NCBI GenBank assembly: GCA_037355855.1
Contig: CM074763.1
Coordinates: forward strand, 868,001-932,000
From: Pseudo-nitzschia pungens
Lineage: Eukaryota; Bacillariophyta; Bacillariophyceae; Bacillariales; Bacillariaceae
Direction of reading: 5' to 3'
DNA: 64,000 bases
Shown: one piece after another, positions 44,118-55,232 of the stretch
How the letters are laid out: each line of letters starts with the position of its first letter
How positions within the stretch are numbered: position 1 is the stretch's first letter
Notes under the pieces: generated by a model
What the model was told of the DNA's origin: nothing
Databases searched by the model: none
The model's input: only the letters and a program-made list of their open reading frames with translations
Made by a program: the position numbers and the translations under genes

Positions 44118-46416
44118 AAGTCCCCTTAGGAGAAACAACATAGTTTGTTCTGAACTCCCATAGCACAAACGTAACTGTCTCAAGACTGTTGCGAACGTCG
44201 AACTGACTCGTCCGAATTATTCCTTTTGTCGGACTACTTTTGTGCACATCAAGGTGGCTGGTGCGAACCAGAGAGCACCTCAGTAAAATGATGAAGTAGC
44301 AAAGTTATATCTAGTATTCATAAAGAAAATTAAGCTTTTATCCGGTTTGTAGGTATTTTGTATTAGTGGACAATCGCCTTCGTTTGGTACGTCCTGTCGG
44401 AATACGATGCGGAAGTTGAAGAAACAATAGATCATCTCTTCGTCATAGAGTTGGATCTATCAGAATGACACTTTGTACAATACAAAACGTTTGGAACAGC
44501 TGTTTCGAATTTCTCACTTTTAAAATGCTTTGCGTAAGTCAATACCATATTGTGGTGTCATTGTCATGATAATTACAAGTAGTAGTAGTAGTAGCCTCCT
44601 CTACAATTTAGTACCAATTCGTCTTGGGACCTAAAATTGATAAAAATAAACATACCAACAACAAACAAAGTGCATTGACATGGATGAGAACAAAAATAGT
44701 ATGAAACGCTATTTGGAGGACTGGGCAACCTGATGGAAAAGTTTGGTGAGGGACAAATAATCCCACGACCAGCAGTACTAGTATCTGGGGTGAGAAGAGG
44801 GAGGAGAGGGCTAGGCAATGTACATCTGTCTCTCATGAGCAGCTGTCTTGCCCTGCCAACCTCCTACTACTGTGCTTTCGATTGAAATGCTAGCACACTC
44901 TTTATTCCAGATTACCCAACCGTGTTGCTGGAAGTAATCTCAAGACCTTACGAAGTACAGTAATCGGTTTTTACTATTGGGGCAGCGGGTCATTTACTTC
45001 GAACTACTAGTACAGTACACGTAAGATTACTCATCTAGTAGTAATAATATGGGCTTGTAGCAAGAAAAACGTACAACATTGTTGTCGTAAGATTACGGAG
45101 GCTACAAGTCGAGATTGCACCCGGGGGTTCATATGACCCCTGATGATGATGGCACCTTCAAAACTCGGAGATGCCACAACTAAGGTTTAACTTCTGGTAA
45201 GTTAATAATTATGGCACACACTTGTAGAGGTTGGTTCGTAACCTTACTAATACTTCGAAGTAACCTTACTTCTTACAAGTACGAGTACTTAGTACGAAGC
45301 ACTAGGTAAGAGTTTACGTACGGTAAGACTTACGTGTAAGTATAAATCAAATTACGAGAGTTCTCCACATTCGAACACCACAAGTACTAGGTAAAACCTT
45401 AACCTTACGTAAGGTTACCTTGCTCTTGCTGATTACTGAATTGATTAGACGTGGATGCTGCACTCGTACGGTACCTTAAGTTACGGTAACATTTTGATTG
45501 AATATTATTACTTCTATTTCATACTACTGTATTGGAATAACTTACCGCACTTTCAGTACTCGTACGAGTAAGCCTTATCCGTACTAAGTACGAAGTAACT
45601 TACCGGTAATCTTACTTCGTCAATTGAAAATTCCGAACAGCTTTCCTCTACGAAGTGAGGTTAATGTACGGTACCTTAGTCCATTTCTTTAATTTAGTAC
45701 GGAGTAAAGTTTACCGTAAACCTTACTTTGTACCCCGAAGTAAAACCTTACCTGCTGAGTAACCTTACCGTAAGTTTCAAGTTACTAGTAGAATCGTTGT
45801 TAGGAATTTCGTAGTATTGTAGGATAAAGTAAGGTTACTACAGAATTCCTATCAGCTGTCCCAGGGTTTCATTAGAAATTAGTAGTCGGGGACGTAGAAC
45901 CGTGGGACAGCTGATAAGAATTTTGTAGTAGCCATACGAGTGCTGCCGGGCCTGTCCTACTAGGCCATTCGTACGATAATTGTTGTATTGTGCTCCTGTT
46001 CTAACCGTACTCGTACCCGAATACGATTACGAACACGTACATGTATTTTCTGATTGTGGACGGATTGCTAAAGAACATGGAGGCAAACCAGCTGCGCCGG
46101 TTTTTCCTCAATCTAGCAAGCCTGCCGTGCCAACTTTCTATTTTTAATTCATAGGGGTTATGCTTTTCAATGTATCATGTAAATCACGCAATTGTTTCGA
46201 AGCGATACCGTAGAAGAGTGAGCAGCAGCGGGAGCTAAACTCACTGTCGTTGTGCAGCGTTTCGAGTGACAGCGAAAACGTAACAACAGACAACATTTGC
46301 AAGATTAAACGACTAGACATTTAGTCCCATTACCGCAGTAGTTGTGTTCTCTTATCATCAATCGAACAACAATCATTGTTTTCAAATACGACAACAAATA
46401 ACATCGATCAGTCAAG
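44118..46416. other. 2.3-kb spacer rich in GTAC/GGTAAG words
   Basis: No gene supported. Between about 44990 and 45830 it is dense in GTAAGGTTAC, CCTTACGGTA, CGTACGAGTAA and similar words. It holds the third 95-bp inverted-repeat element (45836-45930) and a nearby fragment resembling its end (GGAATTTCGTAGTA at about 45803-45816). A GTA microsatellite lies at about 44578-44593. Confidence 0.55.
45836..45930 (-). mobile_element. 95-bp palindromic MITE-like element, copy 3
   Basis: Begins TACTACAGAATTCCTATCAG and ends AAGAATTTTGTAGTA, with ATCAGCTGTCCC in each arm. The centre matches copies 1 and 2 only when reverse-complemented, so this copy is inserted in the opposite orientation. Length is again exactly 95 bp. 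Confidence 0.8.
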
Positions 46417-46960
<544 letters not shown>

Positions 46961-47268
46961 ATATGAAAGAAGTGTCTCGGGAAGGCCGAGATGTGGTTTA
47001 GGGGATGAATGGACACACATTTCAAAACAAATTTAGATTATTGTAGTTCTCATGGTGGAATACACTTTGCGAGGAGAAGGGAGACACAACAGACCCCTTT
47101 TGTGATATTTGGCACGATCGAATAGGTGTTTCACTCTTCTACAGGGAACAACTGTTGATAATTTATTGCCATCAGATAGATAGTAACAACTTTTTTATGA
47201 ATACATGGATTGGTCTCTTTGAAGGGAAAACGAAGTTACATTATTGTGCGTGCTCTGGGATTGCGTTT

Positions 47269-49271
47269 TTACGATTGAGTTTCATCGTTGAATTCGTCGT
47301 CACTATCGTCAGCAGCTGAAGGAACCATGTCTGACAACTCTATCACTATTTCGTTGTCATCATCGTCCACTGTTGCTGACATAGAAGGTAGTTCCATGAC
47401 AAACGCATACTCCTTTGCGTTTTCTTGTGGTCGCCACAACATAGCGACAGCAATTAGAACGAAAAGATAATTCATCTCCATGGCTGCATCAATCACCCAG
47501 GTAGCTTCTTGCGTGACGATACCCTGGTCATAAGTATCGACAATGCCAAAAACAGCCCAAACAACACCGAACAGAATGGAGAACATGAGAATACATCTCA
47601 ACCGGAGGTACCGTAACAGCTTCCGTGTTTGTTTCATGGTTTCCAGGTATTCCATTGTCCCAGTTAGCGAGTCAATAATCCAAAAATAGAACAGGAGGTC
47701 GATTAGAACAATGACCAAACCCAAAATAGATACAATATCAATGAGTTCTTCTTCCTCTTCCTGACTGATACGTTGAACTTCAGCAACCATTATTTCCGTC
47801 ATTATCTCCTTTATCAGAGATACAACGATGTATAGTCCACCCAGTGCATGGATCTTCTTCATGATCGGACCAAGTTCATCACGAACTACACCCCATCCCA
47901 ACGATACCATCACAAGCAAACACCGCGAAATACCTCTTTTGAGTACTCCAATTATGATACCTGTGATAGTTCCGCGTGGCAGATGAAAATGTCAGTGGAG
48001 AACTACGCACACGAATCATTTCTTTGGGCGATTTGCAGCATCGTCATCAATGAACTCACCAACATAGTAAGCGACCCAAAATCTAGATCCATCCTCATTC
48101 CATACGAATAAGTCCCCGGCACGGAAGAACACCTCCAGGGTACCCATACAAATGGTACCAAAGATCCAACTCTGAATTGGGATGTTGGCGTCCTCAAACA
48201 TTTTCATTGCGATTCCATACCATGCCAAACTTGCGAAGTATACTAAGAACAAAAATGCATAGAAATACATGAGTCCGAATAGGTCGCCTGGCAAGTATCC
48301 GTGCTTACTCCTCCAGACTGTGTGGCCCTCCACGATTACACGTCGCCCCTCGGCATTGCAGTTGGCAAATACTACAGCATATTTCCCACTTTCCACTGTT
48401 TCTTCAAAACGACCGTACTTCAAATGGTTGCTATATTCTCCGTTCGCTGGAATGTTGATCAATCTATGCTTTCCCACAAACTTTTCGGAATCCATGATGA
48501 GTCGACCAAATTGCGTTCCCGCACACAAACCCATACCGATCGCGTCGTCAGTGCAACAGTACCTCACTATATCGTCGGTTGATTTTGCACCAATCCCCAA
48601 CTCTGTCCAATCGCACCCGACACGAGTTGAATCGCACTCCTCCGGCTGGTTTCAGTGGCGAGAACAAGAAGTCACCAATCCAATTAGCAAAGAAGTTTAC
48701 CATTCTTTGTTATCGCCCATCGCAAACAATTGTCCACAATCTTGAAGCGAGGACAGACTCTATTTCCAGCGTCATATCAGGAGTAAAACTCACCAAATGA
48801 AAGACAGCGATGTCCACAGCTGATCCATCCATGTAGAAATCGCCTCCGCTTTTGCTGCTGTTATTACCCGAGAAGACACCGCGATGATTTCGACGATTTC
48901 CGTCGCTCTTCGTATCTCCAGGAACTGAATCGGAGTCGGATGCACCGTCGCCGTCAACGGCCTCAAATAATAATTCGGACAAGTCGACATAGCCAGGAGT
49001 AACAAGAAATCCTTGCACGAAATGGATGTATTCGGACTTTCAGTTGAAATGGAAAAATGAGTAACAATCGCATTAGCAGAAGATAATTCAGTTGGGTTCA
49101 TAGACACGTTCGTTCTTCGCGCTTTCTTTTCTTGAACCGAATACATACCGCTGGTTCTAGAAGTAGATTGAATGCGCGGATTTCAGAGTTGGCTACTCGG
49201 CACAATGACGAGATTGAGAACAGAAATACGGAAACAAGTTGACGACATGATAATCTTGACACGAACTTCAT
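47269..49271 (-). CDS. GOST-family seven-TM protein (TMEM87/GPR107-like)
   Basis: Four exons close in frame: 49271-49149, 49036-48794, 48645-48060 and 47960-47269, giving 547 residues. Exon 1 supplies a signal peptide (residues about 9-27, CRQLVSVFLFSISSLCRVANS). A lumenal domain of roughly 230 residues with several Cys (EECDST, GCDWTEL, RYCCTDD) follows. Then come seven hydrophobic segments, starting LPGDLFGLMYFYAFLFLVYFASLAWYGIAM and including IPIQSWIFGTICMGTLEVFFRAGDL and the turn KRGISRCLLVMVSLGWGVVRDELG, which is diagnostic for the Lung seven-TM receptor/GOST domain. The tail is acidic. Family members act in the Golgi and endosomes, in retrograde traffic or ion homeostasis. Exon 1 is short and was found by tracing an upstream donor. 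Confidence 0.82.
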
Positions 49272-50030
49272 CCTTCTATAACGTTGGTGTCGAGCAAAAG
49301 TCCCGAACTGTTGTTTCGGTGCGAATCGTTTGGCTTCAATCTGGAGAAAAGTGTGATACTGTATGTCGTTTGGTCTCGAATGACGGAATAATTACAGCAT
49401 CTGTGATAACGACACCCTGTGATTACTCATCTGTTGAGATGATGCATCTCAACCTTTTTCTCAAAATCAAAATTGCGAAGACCGACCCAAAGTCAAAAAA
49501 AAGTTTCAAAAATCATACCGGTAGATTCTTGGTAGAAAAATACTTCGTAATCCTTACGGGTTCGGTATGATACCGGTACGCCACTCCAATGATGTGACCC
49601 GATGCGAAACCGGAGACCGGTAAATAAATAAGGTTACTGTAATTTTACCAGCATGCTCTATCAACATGGAGTGAATGTTCGTTGGACTAGCATAGTCTCG
49701 AATAGGTCATCCGGAGGTATTCGAGCTGAAAAAAATTTAAAAAGTGATCCAATCGTTTACGAAATGCCTCCAACATGATTACCGGTAGTGTTTGTCGGCA
49801 TTCGAAATAAATACCGGTACGAGGAGGTGCGGTGGTAACAATTGCCTTTCGTGACACTTTTTGTAAGTACGAGTACCTTACCTCCCACAAAACGTTTCGT
49901 ACGAAAAATACATGCTTTTGGAACAGACCCTAAAAGTTCGAACGCATCGAGAGCATCAGCACTCTACAGGAGAGCGAACGAGTAGTTACCGATTCTCATT
50001 CAGACTTTTGAAACGAACAAGCCGAAGACA
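49272..50030. other. divergent spacer
   Basis: Shared upstream region of the GOST gene (-) and the probable GPI-anchored protein (+). It includes ACCGGTA and GTACGAGTACC words near 49556-49625 and 49810-49880. No gene supported. Confidence 0.5.
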
Positions 50031-51017
50031 ATGAATCGGTTAGCATCAATTGCATCTGTCATCTTCTTGTTTGCTAACAGCGGTATAGTTGTATGTGAGT
50101 TCGAGCAAATAATGGTACTTTCCAATTCGTCCGCACAATCATGGCTTCCAACGCTGTCGTTTTCGTTGCTTTTTTGAGGCCCGATCCTGTTCGATTCGAT
50201 TCGACTCGATTCGATTCGATTCGTTCAATGGGATAACTTGATCTTCAAGCGCTAATGGCCTCTTGCATGGTGTTTTCCATCCTTCTTCTCTTTCAGTCGC
50301 GAAACCAGCCAACGATCGATGCGTTGACGCGATTACTCTTGTCCCCTTTGAAAAGACAATTGGGGACAATTCGGATGCAAACTACGATTTTGTCAACCAG
50401 GGAGTTTGCGGTGCTCGGAGCGATCGGCGTGCGGTTTGGTATGAAATCAACGGGAAGGGAAAGGAGGTTACCGTCAACCTCTGCACGAACAACGACAAAC
50501 TCACGGATTACGGCGTCTTTACACACTGCAATACGCAAAAGTGTCTAGGCGCACCTCCGCAACAAAAAGAAGTCACCAGCTGCGACGCCGATGAGAGCAA
50601 CGAGTTTTCCTTTCTTGCACTCAATGGGAAACAGCTATTACATTCACGTTCGCTCGGATGTGGTCTTCGAAGGGGAAGGTAGCAACGTAAGTTTGTTTCG
50701 GTATGATACAACAGATGAACGAGCACGATGTCCAGCGTTTGACACCCAAAATAGGGACATCCACTTGATCCTCGATCAAACATCTTCTCCAACCACTGTT
50801 GTCCGTCGCTTTCTCCTCCAAACACCAGTTTACAATATGGTACACAGAACCCACAGACGAGCCGACCGCGACACCTGTTGTGGAAGAAGCGGAACCCAGC
50901 GAGAAGGACATCACACCGACAGAACCCAGCGGGCCTAGCAGCGGTGAACGCGCGACGACTTTCTACAATACCGTCGTGTCGTTTGTGGTTGCCGGACTCG
51001 TTTGTTCCTTTGCGTGA
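50031..51017 (+). CDS. secreted, probably GPI-anchored protein; one-base frame break
   Basis: Exons 50031-50094, 50297-50686 and 50829-51017. Exon 1 is a signal peptide (MNRLASIASVIFLFANSGIVV). The mature part begins NDRCVDAITL and has paired Cys (GVCGARSD, NLCTNN, HCNTQKCLG), ending in GNSYYIHVRSD, a beta-rich domain. The last exon is Thr/Pro/Glu-rich (EPTDEPTATPVVEEAEPS) and ends in a hydrophobic stretch with no charged tail (NTVVSFVVAGLVCSFA), typical of a GPI-attachment signal. The exon lengths sum to one base too many. The break sits in exon 2 at the AAA at 50629-50631: the frame upstream ends NEFSFLALNG, and the frame downstream starts at NSYYIHV in the next phase. It may be a sequencing indel or a real mutation. 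Role unknown. Confidence 0.6.
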
Positions 51018-51510
51018 TTTGATGGTTCTTGTGACGGGTGGAACAAGGACGCACGAGATGTTTTTGGGCGTCATCCATCCACTTTTTGTTGTTGTCGTTT
51101 TTTCCGTGCGTGCATATAAATGGGTTTTAAAATTACAAACTGTCGATTCTGTTGAAATCAAGAGTGTCTCGAGGAGAGCAGATTGAATGAAAGCAGTTTG
51201 ATTCGCTTCACTTCACTTCAATTCAACGAAACATAATATATTTTTTTTGAGAAAGCTACACGTGTGTTAAGTCTGTTTCATTGAAAGCTGTTGCAATGAC
51301 AAAGGCCGGTCTTCACGACGCGATCAATTGCTTTCGACAAGATAGTTTGGTATTTCGGTGCATTAGTGTTATTCTAGTAATGTATTATACGCATGAAAGT
51401 ATTTCGTTTTGCCGACAGTCCGTGTGCGTGTACCGGACGATTCATTCTATCGATCGAATGCAAATGGTTTCGATTCCATCGGATTACTTCATCACCAAAC
51501 CAAACCAAAC
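51018..51510. other. convergent spacer
   Basis: About 490 bp between two 3' ends. No gene supported; overlapping frames here are shadows. Confidence 0.55.
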
Positions 51511-52239
51511 TCACACGTACGTGCTTGTTTGCTGTGGTTGTTGCGTATTGTTCGCGCCGGTCAACCATCCCATCACGTTGCTGCGAACGATGGTCATGGC
51601 TCCGGCTTGCGCTCCCTCCGACACCATTTGCTGAAATTTCGCCTTTTGATCGCTGCTGCACTTGTAATACCCATAGACGTTCGCCGACGAGAGCGCCAAT
51701 CCCGTCGCGACCACGATCAGCCACCCGAGGTTGAACTTCAGGATCCCAATGACCATGAGGCTCGACCAAATCGCGGGGGTAGCGTACAGAACGGTCCAAA
51801 AGACGGAACTGTCAAACTTGTTGACGTATCGGTCCTTGGCACTCTCGAAAATCCAGGTCGTTTTGTCGCCATCGACCTTGTTCCACCAGCGCAATCCCAC
51901 CAGGAGCCGACCGGTGATGTTCTTGACCACCCAGAAATCGGCCGCCAGCAAAAGGATGCAGACCACCGTGACGGTGATGAAATTGGCACCGCTGTTCCCC
52001 CCCTTGCTATCGGCGGCAAACCATCCGCCGAAGATGTAGAAAAAGAGGGCCAGGCCCTTGAAGAGCAAGTGGAAGATGCAAACGATGGGATGGGAAGACT
52101 GCGAGAGCGTCTCGCCCAGGAACGCGTTGCCGGTGGTTTGGGGGGCGGGAGTGACGGGCATCGTCGACGGGTCGTGGAGGGCCGACGGATCCTCCACGCC
52201 GTTCTGCGATACCGTAAAGTGCAGGTCGTGCGAAGCCAT
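51511..52239 (-). CDS. TVP23: TVP23/FAM18-type Golgi membrane protein
   Basis: A single exon of 242 residues, close to the usual family length plus a polar N-terminus. Landmarks of the DUF846/TVP23 fold are present: HPIVCIFHLLFKGLALFFYIFGG (TM1), FITVTVVCILLLAADFWVVKNITGRLLVGLRWWN (TM2 and the conserved NITGR-LVGLRWW turn), TWIFES, then SVFWTVLYATPAIWSSLMVIG (TM3) and WLIVVATGLALSSANVYGYYKC (TM4). TVP23 proteins reside in the late Golgi and assist vesicle traffic and delivery of membrane proteins. The tail is Gln/Thr-rich. Confident family call. Confidence 0.92.
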   Translation of the reverse strand: MASHDLHFTVSQNGVEDPSALHDPSTMPVTPAPQTTGNAFLGETLSQSSHPIVCIFHLLFKGLALFFYIFGGWFAADSKGGNSGANFITVTVVCILLLAADFWVVKNITGRLLVGLRWWNKVDGDKTTWIFESAKDRYVNKFDSSVFWTVLYATPAIWSSLMVIGILKFNLGWLIVVATGLALSSANVYGYYKCSSDQKAKFQQMVSEGAQAGAMTIVRSNVMGWLTGANNTQQPQQTSTYV

Positions 52240-52987
52240 GTTGTTTTTTTTTGTCGTTGCAATAGAGAAGGTAATCTTAATTGAAAAACAATAATGTATC
52301 GTATTCCTCGTAAGGTAACCTTACCGCAACTTTCTGGAAAGTGTACGTATCCTATTATTTCTAGTCCCTATTACTGTAAGGTTATCGTCAATACCGGCAG
52401 GGTCTGGGAATTCTTCGGATTCTGGCATAATTATTTGCATGGAGAGGACTTAGTGTTCCATTCGTTGATATCATTGTCGTTGAGTTTACCTCATGCCATG
52501 GACGGTTTGAGTTACAAGTAACTTACTCGTACCAGTCATCCGCAATCGTGACTAACTCGTGAGGAAAGAAAAAGAAGAAGTAACCTTAACCGTATCTATT
52601 GTCAATAATACGTGTAATCTTATCTAAGATTAAGGTTTACCGTAACCTTATGATACAATGACTGTACCAACTTGTCTTCATCTTTACCTTGGGGGAAGGT
52701 TCGCCCTGGGCAACTTACGTAATCGTACCGTACGTTGTTTTATCCACCATTGAAACATCGGATCGAGATCACATCATCAAAAAACTAGGGTTTCTCAACT
52801 TCCCATCAATCAACTAAACGATTGATTCGATTGATTGTTGATCGATTTTGATGATTGATTTTGATGATTGATTTTGATGATGATTCGATAGGGGCAAAGC
52901 CGCGGGAACGATCTAAATCGACTCGCAAGCAAGGCAGGTACGGCAAGTTTCCTGCTAGGTAAACCGGAACACACATGGAGACCAACC
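52240..52987. other. divergent spacer
   Basis: Shared upstream region of TVP23 (-) and the SET gene (+). Contains GTAAGGTAACCTTACC words at about 52310-52325 and a GATT-rich tandem repeat (listed separately). No gene supported. Confidence 0.5.
52818..52889. repeat. GATTGATTTTGAT tandem repeat
   Basis: Three near-perfect 13-bp units (TGATGATTGATTT) preceded by related ATTGATTCGATTG sequence, about 100 bp upstream of the SET gene start. Confidence 0.8.
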
Positions 52988-54634
52988 ATGAAGCCTTGCT
53001 TTCTTCTGGGGTACCACTACTTGTACAGCGTCCGCGGCCGCCGCCGCTGCCGCTTTGGCTTCCGATGCGGGATCGGTGGGCTGCTCGTCGTCGTTGTGGC
53101 AATGGTTCTTCTCTCGGATACAACAGAAACTAGCACCTCGGGCACAGCCGATGCCTTTGTCTTGCGATCAATCAGCCGGCGGAACGGGCCCGCGATTGGG
53201 CATCCTTTGTCGAACCGAGATGCCAGCAGCAGCACCATAATGGGTCCGGCTGCCCCACGGGCGGCATCCCGCGACTCCGCCAAACCCTCCCGCTGTTCTG
53301 CGACGACCACCACCGCAGAGGATCCCTCGACCGGGGATTTTCTGGAAGAAATGTTTCGCGACAGGGGATGCCAGGGAGAACCCGGGGCGGTCCAGATTCG
53401 GGTCGACCCCGCCACCGGCTATCGAGGACTGTACGTTTCCTCTCCCGAAATCATCCGGGAAGGCGACTACGTCTTTGCCGTTCCCTTTTCCTCGACCTGG
53501 GAAGTGGAGGGCAGTGACAGTGACGGTGGCAGTGGCGGTGAAGACGAGAAGGACGAAGAGGAACTCTCGGACGCACAGCGGGGTCTCCGCTTTTGGAACT
53601 GGAAGCAATCCCAAGAACGACAGCACGAGGAAGGCAATGGCAACAGCGACTGGAAATCCTACCTCGATCTGCTTCCAAAGCGGAACAACAACGACGACAA
53701 CGACAACGACAACGACAACAGCACGGACGGCGAATGGTTCGATCCGACGCCCGAGTTTTGGTCCGAGGAACAAATCGCGGCGCTCGAACTGCCGCTGGCG
53801 CTCGAGAGGGTCCGTTCCCGGAGAGAGAGCGTTGCCGAGCTGGCGGCAAGCGTCCCCGATGTGGAGGAGGACGACCTGAGATTCGCCACGTGGCTGATCA
53901 ATTCGAGGGTCGTGACGGTGGTCCTCGGAGGCGAAGAGGAGGAAGAGGTTGAGGAGGAGGAGAAAGGGTTCGAAATGGAGCAGGAGGACGCGGAATGCGA
54001 CAATGACGAGTGTGACGACGACAAAGACCACGACGACGACTACGACGAATCTTTCTCCACCGCGTGCGTTCTGGTACCCTTGCTCGACATGATCAACCAC
54101 TCGTCCGATTCGCCCAACGCCTATTTCTCCGTGCTGGGAGACGACGGCGATAGCGACGGCGATAGCGACGGCGACACAGAGGAGGAGCTCTTTTACGCCG
54201 CGATTGCCGATCGCGACCTGCACCCGGGAGAAGAAATCCTCATTTCCTACGAACAAGAGTCCACCCTCGATCTGTTGCTCCGATACGGGTTCTTGCCGGC
54301 GTCCGAGTCGTCCCAACCCAGTCCGGCCGACGTGGAGGTCTGGGAATCGATCGCTGCCTCGCTAGAAGACGACGACGACGAGGAGGAAGACGATTCCGAT
54401 TCCACCGCATCCGGCGTGGGATGGTGGCGGGATGGGTCCTGCTGGAGCACGACTGTCGCAGAAGACGAGGAGCGGAAGGTCACCGTCGCGGCCGCACTCT
54501 CGTCCGGGGTCGGATCCAACCAACAGAAGCACGATCTGGAAATCGAGCTCACGACCCTGGACTTTCGGATTCGCATGAAGCGTGCCCATCGCGAATGGAA
54601 CGCGGGCACATTGGTTTCCGCCCAGGGGATGTAG
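52988..54634 (+). CDS. SET-domain lysine methyltransferase (SETD3/RLSMT-like), probably plastid
   Basis: A single exon of 548 residues. The N-terminus has a basic head, a hydrophobic core (GIGGLLVVVVAMVLLS, about 29-44), then DAFVLRSISRR: a signal peptide followed by an A-F junction and a basic Ser-rich stretch, the layout of diatom plastid presequences. The SET catalytic parts are split by acidic inserts. The first is GAVQIRVDPATGYRGLYVSSPEIIREGDYVFAVP (about 134-170). The second is VLVPLLDMINHSSDSPNAYF (about 360-380), giving the cofactor-binding N-H pair. The last is LHPGEEILISYEQESTLDLLLRYGFLP (about 411-440), giving the catalytic Tyr. The family methylates Lys of rubisco, aldolase or other proteins. 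At least four low-complexity Asp/Glu/Gly inserts interrupt the domain. Substrate unknown. Confidence 0.82.
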   Translation: MKPCFLLGYHYLYSVRGRRRCRFGFRCGIGGLLVVVVAMVLLSDTTETSTSGTADAFVLRSISRRNGPAIGHPLSNRDASSSTIMGPAAPRAASRDSAKPSRCSATTTTAEDPSTGDFLEEMFRDRGCQGEPGAVQIRVDPATGYRGLYVSSPEIIREGDYVFAVPFSSTWEVEGSDSDGGSGGEDEKDEEELSDAQRGLRFWNWKQSQERQHEEGNGNSDWKSYLDLLPKRNNNDDNDNDNDNSTDGEWFDPTPEFWSEEQIAALELPLALERVRSRRESVAELAASVPDVEEDDLRFATWLINSRVVTVVLGGEEEEEVEEEEKGFEMEQEDAECDNDECDDDKDHDDDYDESFSTACVLVPLLDMINHSSDSPNAYFSVLGDDGDSDGDSDGDTEEELFYAAIADRDLHPGEEILISYEQESTLDLLLRYGFLPASESSQPSPADVEVWESIAASLEDDDDEEEDDSDSTASGVGWWRDGSCWSTTVAEDEERKVTVAAALSSGVGSNQQKHDLEIELTTLDFRIRMKRAHREWNAGTLVSAQGM

Positions 54635-55232
54635 CGCGTGCGCACCGCCTCCGTGGCAGCGCGGCTCTGCACACGTCTCGTCTCGTCTCGGGGATGGTTC
54701 TTTGCGAGAGGTTTTTGCGGGCCTTCCCGGTTGAGATCGACGCTTCAAAATACAGTCGAAGATACACTCTCGATCCATAGCAGGTACGATCATGATGGGG
54801 ACTGGAAATAACACCGCAAAATAACGAGTTCCTGCTGGTCACTCCAAAGCTCACGTTCATTTCTAAAACGTAACAAAAAGAAATCAGATGAAGTTTTATA
54901 TTTTCAATTACTTATACATCGTAATATTATTATTAGTTGTACTTGTGCGTGTAGTTGTTTGTCGTATGATCTATTCTTTCTTAAATCCCTCGAGGAAAGT
55001 TCACAACTTGGATACATTTGCAACTGTATGGATAACACGACAGCTTCGGAACCAAAATTTTGCAAGCTCTTGTAGGCAGACACTGACTCGTCTCAACTGA
55101 TTGGATTATTGCCGTTGGGTTCAGTCGTTTCCACGCTCGAACTATTATGTCTAGTACAGTGGCACAGCAATCGATGCATCGCTGCGACTTCAGTGATAGC
55201 GAAGGTTTGCCGCAGATTCTTTTGCTGAAAAA
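54635..55232. other. convergent spacer
   Basis: About 600 bp between the SET gene (+) and the Cu-ATPase (-). No gene supported. Confidence 0.55.

Noticed and set aside
44573..44836. 87-codon minus-strand frame ending in GYYYYYL
   Set aside because: It ends in a GTA microsatellite, has no domain and lies in a low-complexity spacer.
53168..54316. 382-codon minus-strand frame across the SET gene
   Set aside because: Antisense of GC-rich, Asp/Glu-coding repeats, giving Val/Leu runs. No domain.
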